From: Bacteriovorax stolpii
Lineage (GTDB): Bacteria; Bdellovibrionota; Bacteriovoracia; Bacteriovoracales; Bacteriovoracaceae
DNA: 6,064 nt
Reading direction: 5' to 3'
NCBI GenBank assembly: GCA_945862475.1
Contig: CAMAYW010000161.1
Location: 1-6,064 of the forward strand
Made by a program: the position numbers and the translations under genes. The notes under the pieces are model-generated. The model worked only from the letters and a program-made list of their open reading frames with translations, did no database searches and was not told the origin of the DNA. Position 1 is the stretch's first letter. Each line of letters opens with the position of its first letter. This document shows positions 1 to 5,849 of this stretch, piece after piece.

Positions 1-441
1 ATTACGCTTAGGCGCAAAACCGCGAATTTTATCAATAATAAAATCAATGATCTCTTCATCTGTTGCAAAAACATCTTCAATCAGATCATTTGAGAGAAGG
101 AAGTTCTTCACACGAATAGCGATATTGTGAAGAGACTCCATAAGGTAAAGTCCACCAATGTTCTCACCATTAAAAGACTTGATGATTTCTTTACGAGCGT
201 GGTTAAACATTTCTGTTTCAGTTATGTCACCAGGAATATCATCGCCGAATTTTTCTTCAACTTCTTCAATCGCCTGTTCTTTGATGTTTTCATCTGTCGC
301 AAAACTCACTCCATATTCTGTAGCGAGTGCTTCTATTAAATCAGCGCGAGCATCAGCAGCGAACTCGATCATCTCAGCTTGCTTTAAGTGATTGATCGTA
401 TACGTTGAGAGCGCTTTAAGCGTTTCAAAATCTGTTTTCAT
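1..441 (-). CDS. DUF507-like conserved hypothetical protein, C-terminus cut by the window edge
   Basis: An open frame of 147 codons runs leftward from an ATG at 441-439 with no stop before position 1, so only the N-terminal part is seen. A Shine-Dalgarno AAGGA lies about 8 bases before the ATG. The protein is acidic, helical in character and has no signal peptide or membrane segment. Two blocks look alike: residues about 15-55 (an LKQAEMIEF stretch, then an Ala/Glu-rich helix) and residues about 105-147 (NFLLSNDLIED, then ATDEEIIDFIIDKIRGF). This arrangement resembles DUF507, a family of unknown function found in several deltaproteobacterial and related phyla, possibly present here as a tandem pair. 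The DUF507 link is by recall of the pattern 'L..dLIEf...e.ei.d.i..KI' and is tentative; that the frame is a real gene is more secure. It lies 75 bp downstream of murJ on the same strand and may be cotranscribed with it or use its own weak promoter. Confidence 0.8.
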   Translation of the reverse strand, partial: MKTDFETLKALSTYTINHLKQAEMIEFAADARADLIEALATEYGVSFATDENIKEQAIEEVEEKFGDDIPGDITETEMFNHARKEIIKSFNGENIGGLYLMESLHNIAIRVKNFLLSNDLIEDVFATDEEIIDFIIDKIRGFAPKRN

Positions 442-473
442 TAAAAACGTCCTTAAATAGGTATTTCTCTAAC

Positions 474-502
474 AGGATAACTAAAAAGCGAGTGTGATAC
501 AA
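474..502 (-). promoter_or_regulatory. Possible sigma-70-type promoter for the DUF507-like gene
   Basis: Read on the minus strand, TTGTAT (502-497) is followed after 17 bases by TATCCT (479-474), about 33 bases before the start codon. The match is only 3 of 6 for the -35 box and 4 of 6 for the -10 box, so this is weak. It would let the gene be expressed apart from murJ, which ends 15 bp upstream of it. Confidence 0.25.
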
Positions 503-516
503 GATAAAGCGTTGAT

Positions 517-2079
517 TTATTTTGACCTTTTAAACTTTTTTGTGATTTTTGAAAGGATCGCGTTGACCGCACTCCTCTCTCCTAAGATAAGAAGGATCGT
601 CACATAGAGAGCACAGGCAGCAAATATTTGTGCACCTAAATAAAAACATTTATGAATAAATGGTTGAGAGAAAAATTCCACTTTTAGGAAAAATTCCACA
701 AGAATCCCGGAGCCCAGTGTTGCCCCTACAACCTTGAGAACCCTTCCAGAAAAAAAGAAATTCAAAGGGAGGGATAAATCTTTCTTTAAAATGAAACTTT
801 GAAACACTGAGTTTACAAAAACTGACAGGGTCGTTCCGAGGGCCAGGATTTTAAATCCAAAATGAGGTGTAAGGAGCAAACAAAAAGTGATGTTAAATGC
901 GATGGATAGAAGTGAAGCGATCACGGGAATCTTTTGACGATCAAGAGCATAAAATGTCGGTACCCAAATTTTATAAAGACCATAAAAAGGGAGTCCCAAG
1001 GCATACATCCTAAGGGCTTCCCCGGTCATGAGGGTACTCTCCCTTGTAAAGCGTCCACGCTCAAAAATAACATTCACGATTTCATCTGAAAGACAAAAAA
1101 GAATCACAAGGGCCGGCATGACAGTTAGAAATGATAGGTAGTAACTCTGCTGAAGTTGATTTTTTGCCTTGTCTTGATCTCCACTTTTCCAGGCCTCAGA
1201 AAAATGCACGAGATTCGAATTACCAATAGAAACGGAAAGAATTCCTACGGGAAGCTGAAATAAACGGAAGCTGTAATTAAGCCAAGAGGTCGCTCCAATA
1301 ATGGGAGTCGCAAGAATTGTGGTAATAAGAAGATTCACTTGCGTCGCTGCAAATCCAATGAGCCCAGGACCTATGAGTTTGACTATTTTTTTTGATCTCT
1401 CCGTCCAAAACTTTTTTGGCCATAGAGGCTTAAAACCTTTTTTAAAAATAAGCGGCAATTGAACTGCGGCTTGCATGAATCCACCCAGCATCGCTCCAAT
1501 CCCAAGAGAGTAAATCGGATGGTGACCAGTTTCGGCAAGAATGCTAGAGAGACCAATCATACAGAGAATACTCATGACATTATATGAAGCTGGTGCCAGT
1601 GCCGGAATAAAAAACACCTTGAGTGAATTCAGAGCTCCCATAAAAAGAGCGGCAAGAGAAACAAAGGTAAGAAAGGGCGCCATGATTCTTGTGAGATTCA
1701 CAGTAATTTCAAATTTTTCAGGATCCTTTGTGAAGGCGGGAGCAAAAATAGTGATGAGTTCAGGAGCAAAAATCGCGATTCCAAGTGAGATCGTTCCCGT
1801 TATAAAAAAAAGTAACCAAAAGAGTGACCACATAAGCTCTCGAGACTCATTCTGTGATTTCTGATTGGCCTCTACAAAGGTCGGAACAAAAGCCGAAGAA
1901 AAAGCTCCCTCAGCAAATAGATCTCTAAGTAAATTGGGAATTCTATAGGCCACAAGAAAAGCATCCGTTACTCCAGAGGCCCCAAAGTAGGCTGCCATCA
2001 CCTGCTCTCTTACAAGACCCAAAATTCTTGAAAAGAAAGTGGCAATCGCCATTTTAATGGTGGAACGAATAACAGACAT
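517..2079 (-). CDS. murJ: Lipid II flippase MurJ (MviN family)
   Basis: MurJ moves undecaprenyl-linked lipid II from the inner to the outer face of the cytoplasmic membrane during peptidoglycan synthesis. The product has 520 residues (E. coli 511) and many hydrophobic segments, consistent with the family's 14 membrane helices. The N-terminal signature is intact and aligns residue for residue with E. coli: FSR with R18, GLVRE with R24, TDAF with D39, PNLLRDLFAEGAF with R52 and E57. Arg272 in FRLFQLP matches the cavity arginine R270 of E. coli, and the ERGRFT motif (340-345) is present. These arginines and the aspartate are known to matter for flipping. The C-terminus is a basic tail, KKFKRSK. 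The start is supported by AGGAG about 5 bases before the ATG; an earlier in-frame start is not needed for the family's usual N-terminus. The gene is followed 75 bp later by the DUF507-like gene. No frameshift or missing key residue is seen. Confidence 0.97.
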   Translation of the reverse strand: MSVIRSTIKMAIATFFSRILGLVREQVMAAYFGASGVTDAFLVAYRIPNLLRDLFAEGAFSSAFVPTFVEANQKSQNESRELMWSLFWLLFFITGTISLGIAIFAPELITIFAPAFTKDPEKFEITVNLTRIMAPFLTFVSLAALFMGALNSLKVFFIPALAPASYNVMSILCMIGLSSILAETGHHPIYSLGIGAMLGGFMQAAVQLPLIFKKGFKPLWPKKFWTERSKKIVKLIGPGLIGFAATQVNLLITTILATPIIGATSWLNYSFRLFQLPVGILSVSIGNSNLVHFSEAWKSGDQDKAKNQLQQSYYLSFLTVMPALVILFCLSDEIVNVIFERGRFTRESTLMTGEALRMYALGLPFYGLYKIWVPTFYALDRQKIPVIASLLSIAFNITFCLLLTPHFGFKILALGTTLSVFVNSVFQSFILKKDLSLPLNFFFSGRVLKVVGATLGSGILVEFFLKVEFFSQPFIHKCFYLGAQIFAACALYVTILLILGERSAVNAILSKITKKFKRSK

Positions 2080-2167
2080 AAATCTCCTATGTTGATCATT
2101 GTCTAATTTAAAAAAATCTTTGCAAAGAAAACTTTCAAAGTATTTTAATCAGGATTCGGTCCTATTA

Positions 2168-2190
2168 TGCCCCCATGAAGCATCGGGGCA
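2168..2190. repeat. Imperfect inverted repeat (hairpin) near the murJ side of the gap
   Basis: TGCCCC pairs with GGGGCA; after one C/C mismatch ATG pairs with CAT around an AAG loop. No T-run follows on either strand, so it is not an ordinary intrinsic terminator. It sits about 90 bp upstream of murJ and 264 bp upstream of the + strand gene. It could be an operator or an RNA structure; function unknown. Confidence 0.4.
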
Positions 2191-2229
2191 AGTGATGAAA
2201 TTTTCTAGAGCATCTGACAAAGGTCCTTT

Positions 2230-2259
2230 TTGACTCTAGTTGACTCTTACTTTCACTCT
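2230..2259. repeat. TTGACTCT direct repeats at one-helical-turn spacing
   Basis: TTGACTCT occurs at 2230-2237 and again at 2240-2247, a 10-bp period. A third copy with one change, TTCACTCT, lies at 2252-2259. Repeats spaced by a helical turn can be binding sites for a regulator. TTGACT also resembles a -35 box, but no -10 box is seen at the right distance. Confidence 0.4.
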
Positions 2260-2341
2260 CACACAGATGAGCCGATGTTAGTGAAATGATCGTTACAAAG
2301 ATAGGGGCACAAGAGAAACTTAAGATAAGCAGGATGCTAGA

Positions 2342-2385
2342 AAGGTCATCCAAAATCCTAGGATGGGATAGAACGGGATGACCTT
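2342..2385. repeat. Perfect 10-bp inverted repeat in the leader of the 114-residue gene
   Basis: AAGGTCATCC (2342-2351) is exactly complementary to GGATGACCTT (2376-2385), with a 24-base loop that holds the palindrome ATCCTAGGAT (2355-2364). The CATCC of the left arm could instead pair with GGATG at 2332-2336 or 2361-2365, so alternative folds exist. The structure ends 68 bases before the start codon at 2454. It may be an operator, or an RNA leader if transcription starts upstream; no known riboswitch pattern was recognised. Confidence 0.55.
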
Positions 2386-2453
2386 CCAAAAACACACACA
2401 TCAAGATAACACCATGGATGATGAAGTCTTGATCGAGATGAGGGAGGTCCACT

Positions 2454-2798
2454 ATGTTTCTGGCCATTGCAGTTGAAAGTAAACAGCACCCTAAGCATCA
2501 AAACGATTATCGGGTTTGGTATCTCGAAGTGGACTCCAGCGGGCAAGTGATTGGAGTTGGGGTGAAGACCAAAGAGGAAATGGTTCAAAACCTTTTTGAG
2601 AATTACCGAAAATCGGGGAAATCTAACTGGAGGGCGTTTCAAAAAGGTGCTGAAAAATCGACTCCTGTAGAAATTTTCGATTTTGTTTCCATGAACATGC
2701 ATGAAAACACTCACTTCGGTAACCTCCCAACCCTTTCAGAGTTTCAAAACGTTTTAGACACTCTGCAAAGCAGACTTGAATTACGATCCATAGCCTAA
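2454..2798 (+). CDS. Hypothetical protein, 114 residues, family not recognised
   Basis: The start is well supported: GGGAGG at 2442-2447 lies 6 bases before the ATG, and an in-frame TGA at 2430-2432 rules out an upstream extension. The product is soluble, without signal peptide or membrane helix and without cysteine. Its N-terminal part looks like two beta-strands joined by a polar turn (FLAIAVES, then YRVWYLEVDSSGQVIGVGVK). An amphipathic helix follows (EEMVQNLFENYRKSG, about 41-55), then a short strand region (PVEIFDF, 71-77) and a C-terminal helix (about 94-110). The 'strand, Gly, strand, then helix' opening faintly recalls small DUF3892-type proteins, but this is too weak to assign. It is a single-gene unit: its own structured leader upstream and a strong terminator 35 bp after the stop. 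It is transcribed away from murJ and toward purA. Confidence 0.8.
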   Translation: MFLAIAVESKQHPKHQNDYRVWYLEVDSSGQVIGVGVKTKEEMVQNLFENYRKSGKSNWRAFQKGAEKSTPVEIFDFVSMNMHENTHFGNLPTLSEFQNVLDTLQSRLELRSIA

Positions 2799-2802
2799 AT
2801 TT

Positions 2803-2817
2803 TATCCTCCCAGGATA
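2803..2817. repeat. Small hairpin between stop codon and terminator
   Basis: TATCCT and AGGATA form a 6-bp stem with a CCC loop just after the stop of the 114-residue gene. It lacks its own T-run. Its arms echo the ATCCTAGGAT palindrome at 2355-2364 on the other side of the gene. Confidence 0.4.
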
Positions 2818-2832
2818 GTTTGAGGTTATGTT

Positions 2833-2861
2833 GGGGAGACTTCGGTCTCCCCTTTTTATTT
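2833..2861 (+). terminator. Intrinsic terminator with UUCG tetraloop
   Basis: GGGGAGAC (2833-2840) pairs perfectly with GTCTCCCC (2845-2852) around the loop TTCG closed by a C-G pair, the very stable cUUCGg form. TTTTTATTT follows at once. It ends the transcript of the 114-residue gene and insulates purA, 79 bp downstream. On the opposite strand no comparable T-run follows, so it should act in the + direction. Confidence 0.93.
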
Positions 2862-2883
2862 ATCTAACAATTTCTGAAATCCA

Positions 2884-2912
2884 TTCTAAATCACATAGAC
2901 TCAGAGTATATT
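2884..2912 (+). promoter_or_regulatory. Possible purA promoter
   Basis: TTCTAA (2884-2889) and TATATT (2907-2912) are 17 bases apart, with the -10 box matching 5 of 6 and the -35 box only 3 of 6. The position is apt: just after the upstream terminator and 27 bases before the purA start. No PurR-type operator was recognised. Confidence 0.35.
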
Positions 2913-2939
2913 TCTACTTCCCATAAGAGAGAGGAATTT

Positions 2940-4208
2940 ATGCAAACGATGGCCATCATCGGAGCCCAGTGGGGTGACGAAGGTAAAGGAAAAATTACTG
3001 ATCTACTCGCAGAACAATGTGATTTAGTTGTTCGCTATCAAGGTGGCCACAATGCTGGTCACACTATTTGGGTCAATGGACAAAAAACTGTTCTTCACGT
3101 TATTCCTTCTGGTGTTCTCCATCCTAAGTGCTTGTCCGTGATCGGTCACGGTGTGGTGCTGGAGCCAGAAAACTTTTTAAATGAACTCTCAAAAATTAAA
3201 AGTGTCACAAACGTTACTCCAGAAAATTTAAAAATCTCTTCAACTGCAACCGTCATAACAAGTTTTCACAAGCTCCTCGATGGTGCTCGTGAGTCTCAAG
3301 GGCCAGAAAAAATCGGCACAACAGGAAAAGGTATTGGACCTGCTTACGAGGATAAAGTTTCTCGTCGCGGGATCAAAGTAAAGGATCTCCTCGATAAAGA
3401 TACTCTCGTACGAAGGCTCTCGAGTGGCTACGCTGAAAAAGCGATTCTCTTTAAACATCTTTACCACATTGATATTCCTTCTATCGATGAAGAAGTAGAA
3501 AGACTTTATCGTTATGGTGAGGCGATTAAAGATTATGTCACGGATACATTTAGTCTCATTGATCAAAAGCTCTCTGAAGGAAAAAGAGTTCTTTATGAAG
3601 GAGCTCAAGGAATTCTTCTCGATATTGATTATGGAACATATCCTTATGTGACGTCCTCTTCAACAGCTGGAGCAGGAATTTACACAGGAGCGGGCATTCC
3701 AGGAAGAAGAGTGGATGAAGTGATTGGAGTGGCGAAGGCCTATACGACCAGAGTCGGCGAAGGCCCATTTCCAACAGAGCTCTTTGATGAGATCGGAAAC
3801 GAAATTCAAACGAAAGGTAATGAATTTGGAGCAACGACAGGAAGAAAGCGTCGCTGCGGCTGGCTTGATATTCCTCTTTTAAGGTACTCCGTGAAGTGTT
3901 CACATTTAACATCGATTGCTCTCACGAAACTTGATATTTTGAGCCAGATTAAAGAGCTTAAAGTTTGTTACGCCTATGAGGTGAACGGAAAGATTGTGGA
4001 TTGCGCTTATCCAGGGATTAATCTTTATCACGCGAAACCTCTTTATAAAGACTTTACGCCTTTCACTGATGACTTTGCCTCAGGTAAACCATCGAAAGAA
4101 TTTGAAGCGTATATGAATTTCATTCAAGAATGCTTAGGTATTCCGGTGGGAATTTATGCTTATGGGCCAGACAGAGCTCAGGTGGTGTTTCGTCAGAAGT
4201 ACGCATAG
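2940..4208 (+). CDS. purA: Adenylosuccinate synthetase
   Basis: PurA joins IMP and aspartate using GTP to form adenylosuccinate, the first committed step from IMP to AMP, in the cytoplasm. The 422-residue product is normal for the family (E. coli 432). Visible motifs in order: the phosphate loop GAQWGDEGKGK (8-18) with catalytic Asp13; GGHNAGHT (35-42) with catalytic His41; IGTTGKGIGPAYEDK (125-139); EGAQGILLDIDYGTYPYVTSS (220-240, split here only by reading); RVGEGPFPTE (271-280); GATTGRKRR (297-305), whose arginines contact IMP and aspartate; TKLD (329-332), the guanine-specificity element; and GPDR near the C-terminus (409-412). D13 and H41 keep E. coli numbering. GAGGA ends 4 bases before the ATG at 2940, which favours this start over Met4 at 2949. 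No terminator is seen after the stop, so transcription may run on into the small gene at 4285. Confidence 0.98.
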   Translation: MQTMAIIGAQWGDEGKGKITDLLAEQCDLVVRYQGGHNAGHTIWVNGQKTVLHVIPSGVLHPKCLSVIGHGVVLEPENFLNELSKIKSVTNVTPENLKISSTATVITSFHKLLDGARESQGPEKIGTTGKGIGPAYEDKVSRRGIKVKDLLDKDTLVRRLSSGYAEKAILFKHLYHIDIPSIDEEVERLYRYGEAIKDYVTDTFSLIDQKLSEGKRVLYEGAQGILLDIDYGTYPYVTSSSTAGAGIYTGAGIPGRRVDEVIGVAKAYTTRVGEGPFPTELFDEIGNEIQTKGNEFGATTGRKRRCGWLDIPLLRYSVKCSHLTSIALTKLDILSQIKELKVCYAYEVNGKIVDCAYPGINLYHAKPLYKDFTPFTDDFASGKPSKEFEAYMNFIQECLGIPVGIYAYGPDRAQVVFRQKYA

Positions 4209-4274
4209 TGGTTACTAAGGAGAAAAACTTACCCTCTTCGAAGTTGCCCCTATATCGTTAATAATGGATTAATC

Positions 4275-4278
4275 AGGG
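4275..4278 (+). promoter_or_regulatory. Ribosome binding site that decides the start of the small secreted protein
   Basis: AGGG directly abuts the first ATG (4279) but lies 6 bases before the second (4285). The second spacing is normal, so translation most likely starts at 4285, giving an N-terminus MKIFK instead of MIMKIFK. Confidence 0.55.
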
Positions 4279-4284
4279 ATGATT

Positions 4285-4464
4285 ATGAAAATTTTTAAAC
4301 TTTGTTCGCTTATATTATTTTATTTTGTTTTCAGAGCAGCACTTACTGACACTGCTCCTAAGAACACGGCCCCAGAACTCATTATGAGTCATGGAAAAGT
4401 CTTTTGTTCGAAGCCAGGAAAATGGGTGCTTGAGAAGTCATTTACTAATAATCACTTCTGTTAA
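4285..4464 (+). CDS. Small probable secreted protein, 59 residues, unknown function
   Basis: The protein begins with a typical signal peptide: basic MKIFK, then the hydrophobic run LCSLILFYFVF (6-16), then RAALTDTA, where cleavage near residues 19-24 is plausible. The rest is a short polar tail with two cysteines, Cys41 and the C-terminal Cys59, which could form a disulfide outside the cytoplasm. Cys7 lies inside the hydrophobic core and does not form a lipobox, so a lipoprotein is unlikely. The start at 4285 (rather than 4279) follows from the spacing of AGGG. The gene follows purA by 76 bp with no terminator between, and its TAA overlaps the stop codon of mtaB on the other strand in one TTAA. 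The family was not recognised. That the frame is coding is inferred from the signal peptide, ribosome site and snug fit between neighbours; its shortness leaves doubt. Confidence 0.6.
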   Translation: MKIFKLCSLILFYFVFRAALTDTAPKNTAPELIMSHGKVFCSKPGKWVLEKSFTNNHFC

Positions 4465-5750
4465 ATTTCGCCTACGAGTTTTCCACCCATCATAGAACTG
4501 AGTTTTATTTTTCTGATTTCATTTCTTAGATTTTGATTTGTTTTTACTTTTACTCTTAGGTAATTGGAAGAATAACCTTCCCAGTAACCATCTTGTTCGG
4601 ACTCAAAGAGCACTTCTGTTTCTTTCCCAAGCATAGCATGAGAGAACTCATCGAGCTTGGCGTCCCCTAACATCATCAAAGTTCTTACCCGATCTTTTTT
4701 TACAGCTGATTGTATCTGATCAGAAAGTTTAGCTGCTGTTGTGCCTTTTCTTTTTGAGAAAGGAAAAACATGAAAATGAGTAATAGGATTCGTTCTTAAA
4801 AGATTAAACGTTTCCAAAAACTGTTCTTCTGTTTCGCCAGGGTACCCCACGATCACATCCGCTCCAAACGCAGCCTCAGGGAAAAAAGATTTCACCATAG
4901 AGAGAATCTCTTTGTACTGAGTAGAGTTATATTTTCTTCTCATGGAAGAGAGAATCTCATCACTTCCACTCTGAAGAGGGATATGAAAGTGATCTTGATA
5001 CTTTCCAGTACTCTTTAAAGTCTCTAAAAGTTCACGTGTCATAGTGTTGGGCTCAACTGAACCTAAGCGCAGGCGCTCTACCTCGGGAAGATCAGCAATC
5101 ATTTTCACGAGATCAGTTAATCTCTCGCCACTAATCGCTTCATACTCACCAATATTTACACCGGTTAAAACAATTTCTTTAAAACCTTTCTTCGCGAGAT
5201 CTTTTGCCTCTTTTAAAGCATCACTCACTGAAATCGTTCTCGAGCGACCACGAGCAAAAGGAATAATACAAAAAGAACAGACGTAGTTACATCCATCCTG
5301 AATTTTAAGAAAAGCTCTTGTATGAGAATCGGCTAGAGTGGTAGCAGCTCCCCAAAAATCAGAGGACTTATCAATATGTATTTGATTTTCACTTTCTGAA
5401 TCAAGATAATCAAAAACTTTATACTTTTCAGAAGTTCCAAGGATGAGATCTACACCTTGCATGGATTTTATTTTTTCTGATTCCATTTGGGCATAGCAGC
5501 CAGCAACGACAATTTTTCCCTCAGGAGACGAAGCCTGGGCCTTACGAATGAGATTTCTACAAGTGGAGTCAGCACCATCCGTCACAGTACACGTATTTAA
5601 AAAGACCACATCAGCAGTATGACCGAATTCAACCACTTCATAGCCACGGTCCACAAAACCTTGTGCTATGGAACCAGATTCAGAAAAATTCAGGCGACAC
5701 CCAAGAGTGTGAAATGCCACTTTTTTAGTATTCGTAATGTTCGTTTCCAT
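4461..5750 (-). CDS. mtaB: tRNA (t6A37-C2) methylthiotransferase MtaB
   Basis: MtaB is a radical-SAM enzyme that adds a methylthio group to C2 of t6A at position 37 of tRNAs reading ANN codons, giving ms2t6A. The 429-residue product shows the three-part build of methylthiotransferases. The N-terminal domain has cluster cysteines Cys18 (HTLGCRLN), Cys54 (LNTCTVT) and Cys85 (VAGCYAQ). The radical-SAM domain has CNYVCSFC with Cys154, Cys158 and Cys161, followed by IIPFARGRSR, HIPLQSGSD (256-264), MRRKY and DVIVGYPGETEEQF (298-311). A TRAM-like domain lies at about 372-429. The HTLGCRLN opening and IIPFARG favour MtaB over MiaB or RimO. The ATG at 5750 gives the family's short leader before VAFHTLGC, but no Shine-Dalgarno is seen before it. 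The gene is divergent from tRNA-Lys(UUU), a classical substrate of this enzyme, and convergent with the small gene at 4285. Confidence 0.94.
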   Translation of the reverse strand: METNITNTKKVAFHTLGCRLNFSESGSIAQGFVDRGYEVVEFGHTADVVFLNTCTVTDGADSTCRNLIRKAQASSPEGKIVVAGCYAQMESEKIKSMQGVDLILGTSEKYKVFDYLDSESENQIHIDKSSDFWGAATTLADSHTRAFLKIQDGCNYVCSFCIIPFARGRSRTISVSDALKEAKDLAKKGFKEIVLTGVNIGEYEAISGERLTDLVKMIADLPEVERLRLGSVEPNTMTRELLETLKSTGKYQDHFHIPLQSGSDEILSSMRRKYNSTQYKEILSMVKSFFPEAAFGADVIVGYPGETEEQFLETFNLLRTNPITHFHVFPFSKRKGTTAAKLSDQIQSAVKKDRVRTLMMLGDAKLDEFSHAMLGKETEVLFESEQDGYWEGYSSNYLRVKVKTNQNLRNEIRKIKLSSMMGGKLVGEI

Positions 5751-5809
5751 GGAGCTGGAATCTAATGGAAGTAGCCTTTTTTGTCTAATAAGTAGGTAAA
5801 AAATCTTGA

Positions 5810-5822
5810 TTTAGGGCCTAAA
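5810..5822. repeat. 13-bp palindrome in the mtaB/tRNA-Lys divergent gap
   Basis: TTTAGGGCCTAAA is a perfect inverted repeat of 6-bp arms around one central G. It lies 60 bp upstream of the mtaB start and 28 bp before the tRNA promoter's -35 box. It could be an operator shared by the two directions; nothing else supports this. Confidence 0.3.
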
Positions 5823-5849
5823 AATTCTTCTTTTTCTGACTTTTTGTAT

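Larger units (their letters stand above)
2080..2453. other. Divergent intergenic region with several repeats, no convincing gene
   Basis: This 374-bp gap separates murJ (-) from the 114-residue gene (+), so it should hold promoters for both. No strong TTGACA/TATAAT pair stands out in either direction. What is visible is an imperfect hairpin at 2168-2190, a TTGACTCT direct repeat at 2230-2247, a perfect 10-bp inverted repeat with arms 2342-2351 and 2376-2385, and inside its loop the palindrome ATCCTAGGAT (2355-2364). The pentamer GGATG occurs at 2332, 2361, 2376 and 2416. Open frames on the minus strand here (2165-2467 and the end of 2358-2714) lack ribosome binding sites and a protein-like composition, so I leave them out. 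Confidence 0.6.

Noticed and set aside
127..391. Two overlapping plus-strand open frames at the left edge
   Set aside because: Both lie antisense to the DUF507-like gene, lack ribosome sites and overlap each other.
1541..1864. 107-codon plus-strand frame inside murJ
   Set aside because: Antisense shadow of conserved membrane-helix codons, with no ribosome site.
2080..2160. Possible murJ promoter (TTGAAA or TTGCAA with a downstream AT-rich box on the minus strand)
   Set aside because: TTGAAA to TAAATT is 22 bases apart, and TTGCAA has only a poor -10 box at the right distance, so no confident call is possible.
2165..2467. 100-codon minus-strand open frame across the murJ/orphan-gene gap
   Set aside because: No ribosome site before its ATG, it begins inside the well-supported 114-residue gene, and its composition (mixed Cys, His, Ser and hydrophobic runs) is unlike a real protein. 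It also runs across the inverted repeats.
2358..2714. 118-codon minus-strand open frame opposite the 114-residue gene
   Set aside because: It is a reverse-strand shadow of a gene with a strong ribosome site and terminator, and it has no initiation signal.
3240..3912. Two minus-strand frames inside purA (3240-3608 and 3556-3912)
   Set aside because: They are antisense to conserved PurA motifs, and their composition is typical of reverse-strand shadows.
4209..4284. Gap between purA and the small gene, searched for a terminator and promoter
   Set aside because: Only a CTTCGAAG palindrome (4236-4243) and scattered AT-rich hexamers are seen; no stem followed by a T-run and no -35/-10 pair worth calling.
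4433..4459. AGAAGT ... ACTTCT inverted repeat at the end of the small gene, considered as a terminator
   Set aside because: Only 6 AT-rich pairs around a 15-base loop, with no T-run after it in either direction.
5044..5286. 80-codon plus-strand frame inside mtaB
   Set aside because: Antisense to the radical-SAM domain; no initiation signal.
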